A program made the translations under genes and the position numbers. The notes under the pieces were generated by a model. It was not told where the DNA came from and did not search any database. It was given only the letters and a program-made list of their open reading frames with translations. Below, piece after piece: positions 27,010 through 35,591 of a DNA stretch of 36,680 nucleotides. Position 1 is the first letter of the stretch. Each line of letters begins with the position of its first letter. The stretch is from Bacteroidaceae bacterium (GTDB lineage Bacteria; Bacteroidota; Bacteroidia; Bacteroidales; Bacteroidaceae): assembly GCA_017381015.1 (NCBI GenBank), contig JAFOCV010000116.1, forward strand, positions 1 to 36,680. The letters run 5' to 3'.

Positions 27010-27834
27010 TTGAATCTTAAAGAGCGCTTTATACTAGTACTCCTTTTGGTATGCACGATAGCGTATCCTAATGGTGATAATAACAAGGTTGCGACCTATT
27101 ACATCCCTAAACCCGATGTGATGCCGCAACCTTCGTTGGCAGAAAATAAAGTGCGCTTCATACCAGAGCCTCAGCTTTACCATCAGCGTAAGGGCAATGT
27201 GCCTAGTTCGCGATACGGCATAGACGTAAGTCGCTATCAAGGCGATATTAATTGGAAAGAAGTAGCTAAAGATGCTCGTGTCACCTATGTTTATCTCAAG
27301 GCTACGGAGAGTACGGGTCTTGTAGATAGGACTTATACCAAGAATCTGAAAGAAGCCAGAAAGGTTGGTCTCCCCGTGGGAGTTTATCATTTCTTTTCAC
27401 CGAATACACCATCGCATCAGCAATTGGCCAACTTTATCAATACCGTTGACCCTCGCACTCAAGACCTCATACCTATTGTGGATGTAGAAATAGCACCTAA
27501 GCGCAAGTCGCAGGTACTTCCCTTCTTGAGACGCTTGCGAGCATTTGTTGACGGAGTGGAAAAGTATTTTGGCTGTAAACCAATGATTTATACCAGTCAA
27601 GATTTTTACAATCGTTATCTTGCTGGTAAGTTTTTGGATTGTCCATTTATGTTTGCACGCTATGCCGAGGACGTACCTCAAGTGACCGACAATGTGCGCT
27701 TTATGGTGTGGCAATTTACGGCTTCTGGTCGCATTCGTGGCATCAAGGGAGATGTAGATCGCTCTTGCTTGATGAATCATTACACGGTTGATGATATAAG
27801 GTACAATCACAAGAGCAAAAGGAAGAAGAAATAA
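27010..27834 (+). CDS. GH25 lysozyme-like muramidase, TTG start
   Basis: The 274-aa protein has an N-terminal hydrophobic export segment (LKERFILVLLLVCTIAYP) followed by a GH25 catalytic domain (~65-262). GH25 enzymes cleave the beta-1,4 bond between MurNAc and GlcNAc in peptidoglycan. Family landmarks are YGIDVSRYQGDINW, YLKATES, VGVYHFF, the catalytic Asp/Glu pair in IVDVEI, and MVWQFTASGRIRGIKGDVDRS. A basic tail (HKSKRKKK) ends it. The start must be the TTG at 27010: an in-frame stop lies just upstream and the next ATG would remove the export signal. No lipobox is present, so it is probably periplasmic or membrane-anchored and used in wall remodelling. Confidence 0.9.
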   Translation: MNLKERFILVLLLVCTIAYPNGDNNKVATYYIPKPDVMPQPSLAENKVRFIPEPQLYHQRKGNVPSSRYGIDVSRYQGDINWKEVAKDARVTYVYLKATESTGLVDRTYTKNLKEARKVGLPVGVYHFFSPNTPSHQQLANFINTVDPRTQDLIPIVDVEIAPKRKSQVLPFLRRLRAFVDGVEKYFGCKPMIYTSQDFYNRYLAGKFLDCPFMFARYAEDVPQVTDNVRFMVWQFTASGRIRGIKGDVDRSCLMNHYTVDDIRYNHKSKRKKK

Positions 27835-28001
27835 TACTTCCGAAGTGTCAAAACTCTCTTTTCGTATCAAGATTTTCATATCTGACTTCCTGAAAATGAA
27901 ATTCAGGGGTAAGAATCGTATTTCCCAAGTTTCGAAAATGAGTTTTTGCAGAAAGAAAAGCATTTCCTAACTTTCGATAATCAGACTTGGTACAACAAAA
28001 T
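27834..28001. repeat. Four degenerate 42-bp tandem repeats downstream of the lysozyme gene
   Basis: Units at 27834-27875, 27876-27917, 27918-27959 and 27960-28001 keep an exact 42-bp phase. The first and third agree at 26 of 42 positions. The last two share TATTTCC/CATTTCC, then AAGTTTCG/AACTTTCG, then AAAATGAG/ATAATCAG. They begin at the lysozyme stop codon. The rest of the gap up to ileS (28002-28207) is AT-rich and I see no gene in it. Confidence 0.65.
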
Positions 28002-28207
28002 ACAATTACAAGGTCTTTTGCATGTGATTTTGTATAAGTTTGACGAGTTGTTGCGCGAGGAATTTTGCCACTTCATTTGAATGGAAGCTTCCTGATGTAT
28101 TTCACGATTAATCCCCCAAAATAATCGTTTCTGTACTTCGTTTACGTGCTTTTATAGCATCATTTTTGTCTTTATTTATAAAATAGGTAAACTACCTGTG
28201 CTGGTAT

Positions 28208-28239
28208 TTTGTCTATGAGGATATTTTTTTGTAATTTTG
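28208..28239 (+). promoter_or_regulatory. Promoter of ileS
   Basis: TTTG (28208-28211), 20 bp, TAATTTTG (28232-28239). The predicted leader to the ATG at 28267 is about 24 nt. I see no T-box or other leader structure. Confidence 0.75.
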
Positions 28240-28266
28240 TGCGCGAAAAAAATAAAAATATCATAT

Positions 28267-31200
28267 ATGAGTAAAAAATTTGCAGAACGAACTAAGCTAA
28301 ATCTTAGCGAAGTCAACAAGGAGGTTCTTGGTCAGTGGGATGCAGAAGATGTCTTCCACAAGAGTATGACAGAGAGAGAGGGTTGTCCTTCTTTCATTTT
28401 CTTTGAAGGACCTCCATCAGCTAATGGTCATCCCGGTATTCACCATGTATTGGCTCGCTCGCTAAAGGATACCTTCTGTCGTTTCAAGACAATGAAGGGT
28501 TATCAGGTAAAGCGCAAGGCTGGTTGGGATACTCACGGATTGCCCGTAGAACTTGGTGTGGAAAAGGAACTAGGCATCACCAAGGAGGATATCGGAACAA
28601 AGATTTCTATCGAGGATTACAATCGTCGTTGCCGCGAGAATGTGATGATGTTCACATCTGAGTGGGAGGACCTTTCTCATAAGATGGGTTACTGGGTGGA
28701 TATGGAAAATCCTTATATCACCTACGACAATAAGTATATTGAAACCTTGTGGTGGCTTTTGAAGCAGTTGTACAACAAGGATTTGCTCTACAAGGGTTAC
28801 ACCATTCAGCCTTATTCACCTGCCGCTGGTACTGGTTTGAGTAGTCACGAGTTGAATCAGCCAGGTTGCTACCGTGATGTTAAGGATACTACCGTTACTG
28901 CTCAGTTCCGCGTACTTTCAGTGGGTGGTTGCTCAGCAGCAGAGGCTTTGCCAAAGGAGAATCTTTATATCCTTGCCTGGACAACAACTCCATGGACACT
29001 TCCTTCAAATACTGCACTTTGCGTAGGTCCTAAGATTGACTATGTGGCTGTTAAGGGTCAGAATCCCTACACCAATCAGGAGGCCGTATATGTAGTTGCA
29101 GAGAATCTCTTGTCTTCTCACTTCAAGGCAGAAGAAGGCACTGAATTTGAAATCCTTTGGAAGGGTAAGGGTGCGGACCTCGTTGGTATCAAGTACCAGC
29201 AGTTGATGCCTTGGGTGAAGCCTTGTGCAATAGAGAATGGCAAGCCAGTTGTTAAGGAGGATGATGCTTTCCGTGTAATCCCTGGTGACTACGTTACAAC
29301 AGAGGATGGTACCGGTATCGTACACATTGCTCCCACCTTTGGTGCAGATGATGCCAAGGTAGCCAAGGATGCTGGTATTCCTAGCCTCTTCATTATGGAT
29401 AAGGCTGGTGATACTCGTCCTATGGTTGACTTTACCGGTAAGTACTTCATGCCTGAGGATATGAACCAGGAGTTCTATGAGTTGTGCGTCAACAAGGAGA
29501 ACTATGCTAAGCATCAGGGTCAGTACGTGAAGAACGCTTACGATCCTAAGTTCAACGTGGATGGTCGTTATGACGAGAAGGCTGCTGCAAAGGAGATGGA
29601 CCTCAACGTACTTCTCTGCATCGAAATGAAGGAAGAGGGTTGTGCATTCAAGATAGAGAAGCATGTTCACAATTATCCTCATTGCTGGCGTACCGACAAG
29701 CCCGTACTTTATTATCCTTTGGATTCTTGGTTTATCCGTTCTACTGCTGCTAAGGAACGTATGATGGAGTTGAACAAGACCATCCTTTGGAAGCCAGAAA
29801 GTACCGGTACAGGTCGCTTTGGTAAGTGGTTGGAGAATTTGAACGACTGGAATCTTTCTCGCTCTCGTTACTGGGGTACTCCATTGCCCATCTGGCGCAA
29901 TCGAGACACACGTGAGGAGATTTGCATCGGTTCTGTAGAGGAACTTTACAATGAGATAGAAAAGGCAGTTTCTGCAGGTGTGATGGCTTCAAATCCTCTT
30001 AAGGATAATGGCTTCGTACCTGGTGATATGTCTAAGGAAAATTATGATAAGATTGACCTACACCGTCCCTATGTTGACCACATCAAGTTGGTAGGAGAGA
30101 GTGGTGCTGTTCTTACTCGCGAGCTCGACCTTATCGACGTATGGTTTGACTCTGGTGCTATGCCTTATGCTCAGATTCACTATCCTTTTGAGAATAAGGA
30201 AGAGTTGGACAATGGAACATGCTTCCCTGCAGACTTCATTGCTGAGGGTGTTGACCAGACACGTGGTTGGTTCTTCACTCTTCATGCTATCTCTACCATG
30301 GTATTCGATTCAGTGTCTTACAAGGCTGTAATCTCTAATGGTTTGGTTCTGGATAAGAATGGTCTTAAGATGTCCAAGCGCCTAGGCAATGCTATCGATC
30401 CTTTTGGTGCTATCGAGCAATATGGTTCTGATGCCGTTCGTTGGTACATGATTACCAACTCTCAGCCTTGGGACAACTTGAAGTTCGACGTAGATGGTGT
30501 GAAGGAGGTTACTGGTAGCTTCTTTGGCAAATTGTACCAGACATATTCTTTCTTGACAATGTATGCCAACGTAGATGGTTGGAACTTCTCAGAGGCAGAG
30601 GTACCCGTAGCAGAGCGTCCTGAAATGGATCGTTGGATTATTAGCTCGCTTAATTCTCTTATACGTGACGTTGAGCAGTGCTACAATGATTACGAACCTA
30701 CTCGTGCCGGTCGTCTCATCCAAACCTTCGTTGTAGATAATGTCAGCAATTGGTTTGTACGTCTGTCCAAGAAGCGTTTCTGGGGTGGTGAAATGACTGC
30801 CGACAAGTTGTCTGCATATCAAACTCTATATACTTGTTTGGAAACAGTAGCACGCCTCATGGCTCCTATCGCACCATATTATGCTGACCGTTTGTATCGT
30901 GATTTACATGAGGGACGTGGCGAGGAGAATGTTGGTAGTGTACATCTGGCTCAATTCCCCGTTGCCGATACATCTGTTATCGACAATGAACAGGAAGAAA
31001 GAATGGCACTGGCTCAGCAGATAACCAGTATGATTCATTCTCTTCGTAAGAAGGAGGCAATCAGCGTTAAGCAACCTCTTCAACGCATCGCTATCCCTGC
31101 TATGAATGCAGAACAGCAGGCACGCATCGAAGCTATGAAGCAACTTATCCTGGACGAGGTAAATGTCAAGGAGATAGAATTTGTAGAAGGTGCTGGTATG

Positions 31201-31680
31201 CTTGTCAAGAAGGTTAAGTGCAACTTCCGTACCATGGGTAAGAAGTTTGGCAAGCAGATGAAGGCCGTGGCTGCAGCTGTTGCTGAGATGAGCCAAGAAC
31301 AGATTACCATGTTGGAGCAGGGTAGTGTTACACTTTTGGTTGAGGGTGCAGATGCACTCATCGAACTTGAGGATGTAGAAATCTATAGCGAGGACATTCC
31401 TGGTTGGAGTGTAACAAATGCCGGTACTCTCACCGTTGCTCTTGACCTAACCATTACCGAGGAATTGCGCCTCGAGGGTATGGCTCGCGAGATTATCCGC
31501 AGCATCCAGCAGATGCGTAAGGATAGCGGTTTCGAAATTACCGACCGTATTATCGTTACTTTGCCTGATAATGACGATACTCGTGCTTGCCTATCAGCTA
31601 ATTATGATTATGTAGCTAGTCAGGTATTGGCCACAGAGATTAATTTCTCTGGTGATGCCATTGCAGTAGAAAAGGTTTAA
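28267..31680 (+). CDS. ileS: Isoleucyl-tRNA synthetase, IleRS2-like with GIHH signature
   Basis: This 1137-aa class I synthetase charges tRNA-Ile in the cytosol. It has the Rossmann catalytic core, an inserted editing domain (~residues 190-390, with TTPWTLPSNTALCV and DGTGIVHIAPTFG), the KMSKR loop at 701-705 and a long C-terminal anticodon-binding region without the zinc-binding cysteines of the E. coli type. Length, KMSKR and the ending suggest the eukaryote-like IleRS2 class. At the HxGH position the sequence is PSANGHPGIHHVLARSLKD, so the signature reads GIHH (57-60) with His and Gly exchanged. I chose the ATG at 28267 over an upstream TTG at 28237, which lies inside the promoter. It precedes lspA by 203 bp. 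Confidence 0.97.
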   Translation: MSKKFAERTKLNLSEVNKEVLGQWDAEDVFHKSMTEREGCPSFIFFEGPPSANGHPGIHHVLARSLKDTFCRFKTMKGYQVKRKAGWDTHGLPVELGVEKELGITKEDIGTKISIEDYNRRCRENVMMFTSEWEDLSHKMGYWVDMENPYITYDNKYIETLWWLLKQLYNKDLLYKGYTIQPYSPAAGTGLSSHELNQPGCYRDVKDTTVTAQFRVLSVGGCSAAEALPKENLYILAWTTTPWTLPSNTALCVGPKIDYVAVKGQNPYTNQEAVYVVAENLLSSHFKAEEGTEFEILWKGKGADLVGIKYQQLMPWVKPCAIENGKPVVKEDDAFRVIPGDYVTTEDGTGIVHIAPTFGADDAKVAKDAGIPSLFIMDKAGDTRPMVDFTGKYFMPEDMNQEFYELCVNKENYAKHQGQYVKNAYDPKFNVDGRYDEKAAAKEMDLNVLLCIEMKEEGCAFKIEKHVHNYPHCWRTDKPVLYYPLDSWFIRSTAAKERMMELNKTILWKPESTGTGRFGKWLENLNDWNLSRSRYWGTPLPIWRNRDTREEICIGSVEELYNEIEKAVSAGVMASNPLKDNGFVPGDMSKENYDKIDLHRPYVDHIKLVGESGAVLTRELDLIDVWFDSGAMPYAQIHYPFENKEELDNGTCFPADFIAEGVDQTRGWFFTLHAISTMVFDSVSYKAVISNGLVLDKNGLKMSKRLGNAIDPFGAIEQYGSDAVRWYMITNSQPWDNLKFDVDGVKEVTGSFFGKLYQTYSFLTMYANVDGWNFSEAEVPVAERPEMDRWIISSLNSLIRDVEQCYNDYEPTRAGRLIQTFVVDNVSNWFVRLSKKRFWGGEMTADKLSAYQTLYTCLETVARLMAPIAPYYADRLYRDLHEGRGEENVGSVHLAQFPVADTSVIDNEQEERMALAQQITSMIHSLRKKEAISVKQPLQRIAIPAMNAEQQARIEAMKQLILDEVNVKEIEFVEGAGMLVKKVKCNFRTMGKKFGKQMKAVAAAVAEMSQEQITMLEQGSVTLLVEGADALIELEDVEIYSEDIPGWSVTNAGTLTVALDLTITEELRLEGMAREIIRSIQQMRKDSGFEITDRIIVTLPDNDDTRACLSANYDYVASQVLATEINFSGDAIAVEKV

Positions 31681-31883
31681 GGTAGGACCTGTAAATTAGC
31701 TTTGTGTTATATGATGTCTATTACGCAGTAGATTTTTAATTTGAGCAAACGAACATATTGACCTATGTGAGTAAGTGAAAATGAAAAGTATACAAGTAAG
31801 AGAAATCGTAGAACCGAAGCAATAGGAATTCTACTTTATGAAAAGGATAAATTTATTAATAGAACCTACCTTAACTCTTTCGT

Positions 31884-32498
31884 ATGACTAAACAACGAAA
31901 ACAGATAATAACGGCCGCTAGCATCACGCTGGCGGCTATTATCATCGACCAAATCATCAAGATTTTGGTTAAAACAAACATGTTCATGCACGAGGTAATA
32001 GAGATAACACCATGGTTCAAGATTCTCTTTACAGAAAATAGTGGCATGGCTTTTGGCATAGAGCTTGTTGACAAGATTTTCCTTACCTCTTTCCGCCTTG
32101 TGGCCGTATCCTTTCTTATATATATAATAGGTAGTATTATCAAACGCGGTATCAACACAGGTTTTCTCATCTGCATGTCATTAATATTGGCAGGTGCAAC
32201 GGGCAATATCATTGATTGTCTTTTTTATGGCATGATATTCAATAATCCTCCTGCACCCATTGTTGCCGAATTCGTTCCCTTCGGTACCGGATATGCTTCA
32301 ATGTTCTATGGCAAGGTGGTGGATATGTTCTATTTCCCTCTTGTAGAATGGAACTGGCCCTCATGGTTGCCTTATATCGGTGGAGAGCATTTTATATTCT
32401 TTTCGCCAATATTCAACTTTGCTGATGCTTGCATTTCCTGCAGTGTAATATATATGTTACTGTTCTATCGAAAGCAGTTGCAAAACATTATGAAATAA
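31884..32498 (+). CDS. lspA: Lipoprotein signal peptidase (signal peptidase II)
   Basis: This 204-aa inner-membrane aspartyl protease removes signal peptides from prolipoproteins after lipid attachment. Four membrane segments are visible (~10-30, 68-86, 93-115, 180-197). Family motifs are FTENSGMAFG, GATGNIID, KVVDMF with catalytic Asp147, and FNFADACIS with catalytic Asp181. It is about 40 residues longer than the E. coli enzyme because of a loop between the conserved GNIID and VVD motifs (~115-145) and another before FNFAD (~150-172), as usual in Bacteroidota. It leads a short operon with a DUF4296 lipoprotein and a 54-aa gene. Several predicted substrates are encoded in this window. Confidence 0.96.
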   Translation: MTKQRKQIITAASITLAAIIIDQIIKILVKTNMFMHEVIEITPWFKILFTENSGMAFGIELVDKIFLTSFRLVAVSFLIYIIGSIIKRGINTGFLICMSLILAGATGNIIDCLFYGMIFNNPPAPIVAEFVPFGTGYASMFYGKVVDMFYFPLVEWNWPSWLPYIGGEHFIFFSPIFNFADACISCSVIYMLLFYRKQLQNIMK

Positions 32499-32518
32499 TC
32501 TCTCTCCATTAATATACG

Positions 32519-33466
32519 ATGAAGCAATTCAGCCTTCTCTTCTCTCTACTCTTACTTCTAGGTGCTTGCAAACCCAGTAGGCCCTCTGGCATATTGTCTG
32601 AAAAGAAGATGACAAACATCCTTGTAGATTACCACCTGGCACTGGCTATGGCGGATTTACAGGTAGGTGATTTGCAAGAGAACAGGTATATACTTACTCA
32701 AGCAGCTTTGAAGAAACATCATGTAAGCGAGGCTGAGTTCGATTCCTCTTTGGTATATTGGTGTAAGCATTCCGAGAAGATGGTTGGTATATGCGAAAAC
32801 GTTACCAAACGCCTTACATACATGGCAGAAAGCCAGGGTGTAGAGCGCAAGGAGAAGAAAAATCCCTATAGCTTCCTCACCACCGAAGGAGATACAGCCA
32901 ACATTTGGAGCTATCGCAATAGTGTAGTACTTATCCCCAATGTGATTGATAATATATATTCTTTCACTATAGATGCCGACTCCACATATCTCAAAGGTGA
33001 TTATTTCATGTGGACGTTTAAGACTCATTTCCTTACTAGCGACAATTCTCAGGAGGCCTATGCTCTCCTTTCAGTACAATACGAGAATGATAGCATCGTA
33101 GGTGTAAGTCAGCGCATCACTTCCAATCGTCAGTTGGAGCTAAGACTTCAGTGCGCCTCAAAATACAAAGATACAGCCATTCGTAGCATCAATGGCTCAA
33201 TCTATTTGCCTCTTCGCAAGCATGGTTTTGGTATCCTTTCCATTAAGGACTTCATCCTTGTTCGTTATCACGACAAGAATCTTAAGAAAAAGCAAGAAGA
33301 AAACTCCGAACAAAAGGATTCAGTAAAAATTCTACCAGAAACGCTGGAACCAGATACAAACAAGGTACGTCAGAATCCTTACGATATTCGTGGCAAGCAA
33401 AATGACAAGCGAACCATCAACATTGTCAGAGATAAACCTCTAAGAGAATCACGTCGCCAACGATGA
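32519..33466 (+). CDS. DUF4296 domain lipoprotein
   Basis: The 315-aa protein starts with a lipoprotein signal (LLGAC, Cys17). The DUF4296 domain follows at ~22-115, with ILSEKKMTNILVDYHLALAMAD and a helical continuation to KRLTYMAESQG. Residues ~120-245 are beta-rich, and the tail is charged and probably disordered (KKKQEENSEQK to RESRRQR). The function is unknown; the family occurs next to lspA in many Bacteroidota. The gene starts 20 bp after lspA, and its stop codon overlaps the next start by 4 nt, so the three are cotranscribed. It is itself a predicted LspA substrate. Confidence 0.9.
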   Translation: MKQFSLLFSLLLLLGACKPSRPSGILSEKKMTNILVDYHLALAMADLQVGDLQENRYILTQAALKKHHVSEAEFDSSLVYWCKHSEKMVGICENVTKRLTYMAESQGVERKEKKNPYSFLTTEGDTANIWSYRNSVVLIPNVIDNIYSFTIDADSTYLKGDYFMWTFKTHFLTSDNSQEAYALLSVQYENDSIVGVSQRITSNRQLELRLQCASKYKDTAIRSINGSIYLPLRKHGFGILSIKDFILVRYHDKNLKKKQEENSEQKDSVKILPETLEPDTNKVRQNPYDIRGKQNDKRTINIVRDKPLRESRRQR

Positions 33467-33627
33467 AAAAGTACGGATACCACAGATTGCAACTCCCCGA
33501 TGGAGAAATCATCCAAGGTCCACTTGTTATCACCCTTGATAGCAACTCTCATCTCATAGAGTACCATCTCCTTCGTGGCGAAGAACCCATGGTAGAATGG
33601 CTTGGTGGTACCTTCATAGCGAAATAA
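33463..33627 (+). CDS. Small 54-aa conserved-looking protein in the lspA operon
   Basis: The frame reads MKKYGYHRLQLPDGE to EWLGGTFIAK. Its ATG overlaps the preceding TGA (ATGA), a typical translational coupling. The peptide is soluble, with two short beta-like strands and the ending EEPMVEWLGGTF. I recall similar short proteins (YHRLxLPDGxxL ... EWLGG) across Bacteroidota without known function. A terminator begins three bases after the stop. Operon position, coupling and residue pattern support a real gene; the function is unknown. Confidence 0.82.
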   Translation: MKKYGYHRLQLPDGEIIQGPLVITLDSNSHLIEYHLLRGEEPMVEWLGGTFIAK

Positions 33628-33630
33628 ATT

Positions 33631-33667
33631 AGAGGATGTGTCATTTTTGTTGGCACATCCTCTTTTT
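33631..33667. terminator. Terminator between the lspA operon and mscL
   Basis: AGAGGATGTGTC (33631-33642) pairs with GGCACATCCTCT (33652-33663), 12 bp with one G-U, followed by T5 on the plus strand. The convergent mscL can use the same stem, although its T-tract on the minus strand is weaker. Confidence 0.85.
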
Positions 33668-33688
33668 CGCTATCTTAAATATGAGTGC

Positions 33689-34135
33689 TTACTTGTTCTT
33701 CAGCAAATCACGAATCTCAGTCAATAGCTTTTCCTCTGCACTTGGTTCTGGAACGGGTGCTGGCGCAGGAGCTGCAGGCTTTGGCTGTTCCTTCTTCTTG
33801 GTAAGCTTGGTAATGATTCTTACCATAACGAAGATGCAGAATGCAATAATCAGGAAGTCAAGAGTTGTCTGTAGGAAGTTACCATAGTTGATAGTAACAG
33901 GCACAGGTTCTACACCCTCCTGTACGCTCAATGGGTTGATAGGTAGTTCGTACTTTAGGTCCTTGAAATTTACACCACCGATAAGCCAACCGATAGGAGG
34001 CATGATAATATCGTTTACTACACTGGTAACGATTTTACCAAACGCACCACCGATGATAACACCGACAGCCATGTCCACCACATTGCCCTTCATTGCAAAG
34101 GCCTTAAAATCCTGTAAGAATGTACTTTTTGCCAT
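33689..34135 (-). CDS. mscL: Large-conductance mechanosensitive channel
   Basis: The 148-aa inner-membrane protein opens under membrane tension during hypo-osmotic shock. The N-terminal [44 protein letters not shown] covers the amphipathic helix and pore-lining TM1 with the hallmark glycines. TM2 ([20 protein letters not shown]) starts near residue 83. An Ala/Pro/Glu-rich linker ([13 protein letters not shown]) leads to the cytoplasmic helix [11 protein letters not shown]. Length is normal. I found no clear TAnnTTTG promoter in front of it. Confidence 0.98.
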   Translation of the reverse strand: MAKSTFLQDFKAFAMKGNVVDMAVGVIIGGAFGKIVTSVVNDIIMPPIGWLIGGVNFKDLKYELPINPLSVQEGVEPVPVTINYGNFLQTTLDFLIIAFCIFVMVRIITKLTKKKEQPKPAAPAPAPVPEPSAEEKLLTEIRDLLKNK

Positions 34136-34220
34136 TTTTTTTAATATGTATTTAGATTAATAATTGTTGCTTCCTATGAATTTCTTCTTCATTTCCGATG
34201 CGAAATTAAAAAGATTTTTG

Positions 34221-34228
34221 TAAATTTG
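34221..34228 (+). promoter_or_regulatory. -7 element of the mini-lipoprotein gene
   Basis: TAAATTTG lies 20 bp before the GTG at 34249. The -33 region lacks a clear TTG. Confidence 0.5.
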
Positions 34229-34248
34229 CGCAAGAAAATAGAATAAAA

Positions 34249-34341
34249 GTGCATAAAAAAATAATATTCATCCTAATCACGGCCTTTGTAACGCTATGTA
34301 TTGCAGCGTGCAAGAGCGCTGAATATTGTAATTGTGGTTAG
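34249..34341 (+). CDS. Mini-lipoprotein precursor, 30 aa
   Basis: The frame from GTG to TAG encodes VHKKIIFILITAFVTLCIAA and then CKSAEYCNCG. It has every part of a lipoprotein signal: a basic start (HKK), a 14-residue hydrophobic core and a lipobox ending IAAC with Cys21. The predicted mature product is only 10 residues, with two more cysteines in a CxC. A TAnnTTTG element lies at the expected distance, and the gene sits in the 288-bp gap before gap, which has its own promoter. Mini-lipoproteins of 30-50 codons occur in Bacteroidota but are seldom annotated; function unknown. The GTG start and short length keep confidence moderate. Confidence 0.6.
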   Translation: MHKKIIFILITAFVTLCIAACKSAEYCNCG

Positions 34342-34358
34342 AGAATATCATCATTTTA

Positions 34359-34366
34359 TATATTTG
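34359..34366 (+). promoter_or_regulatory. -7 element of gap
   Basis: TATATTTG with a TTG at 34332-34334, 24 bp upstream, gives a leader of about 54 nt. The bases before the ATG are A-rich (AAGAAAAGAA), as is common at strongly translated Bacteroidota genes. Confidence 0.55.
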
Positions 34367-34399
34367 ATATAAGAGTTAGTAAACCATATTTTCAATTAA

Positions 34400-35437
<1,038 letters not shown>

Positions 35438-35459
35438 TATTTTAACACGTTATAATTTT

Positions 35460-35494
35460 AACGCCCGAGAATTTCTCTCGGGCGTTTTCTTTTG
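35460..35494 (+). terminator. Terminator of gap
   Basis: AACGCCCGAGA (35460-35470) pairs perfectly with TCTCGGGCGTT (35476-35486) around ATTTC, followed by TTCTTTTG. It is GC-rich against an AT-rich background. The stretch 35495-35591 holds nothing I can identify. Confidence 0.92.
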
Positions 35495-35591
35495 TACTGT
35501 ACTTTTCTCTCTATATATCTTTAATTACATGTTGAAGTCAGGGGAGTAGTTGAAATACAATATTACTAATTCACAACTCCCCCAACACCCC

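Noticed and set aside
27834-28001. Possible CRISPR array or coding repeat
   Set aside because: The 42-bp units diverge along their full length, with no repeat/spacer split; both strands have stops.
31781-31825. 14-codon frame MKSIQVREIVEPKQ upstream of lspA
   Set aside because: Too short, no promoter or coupling evidence, and no recognisable family; could be chance.
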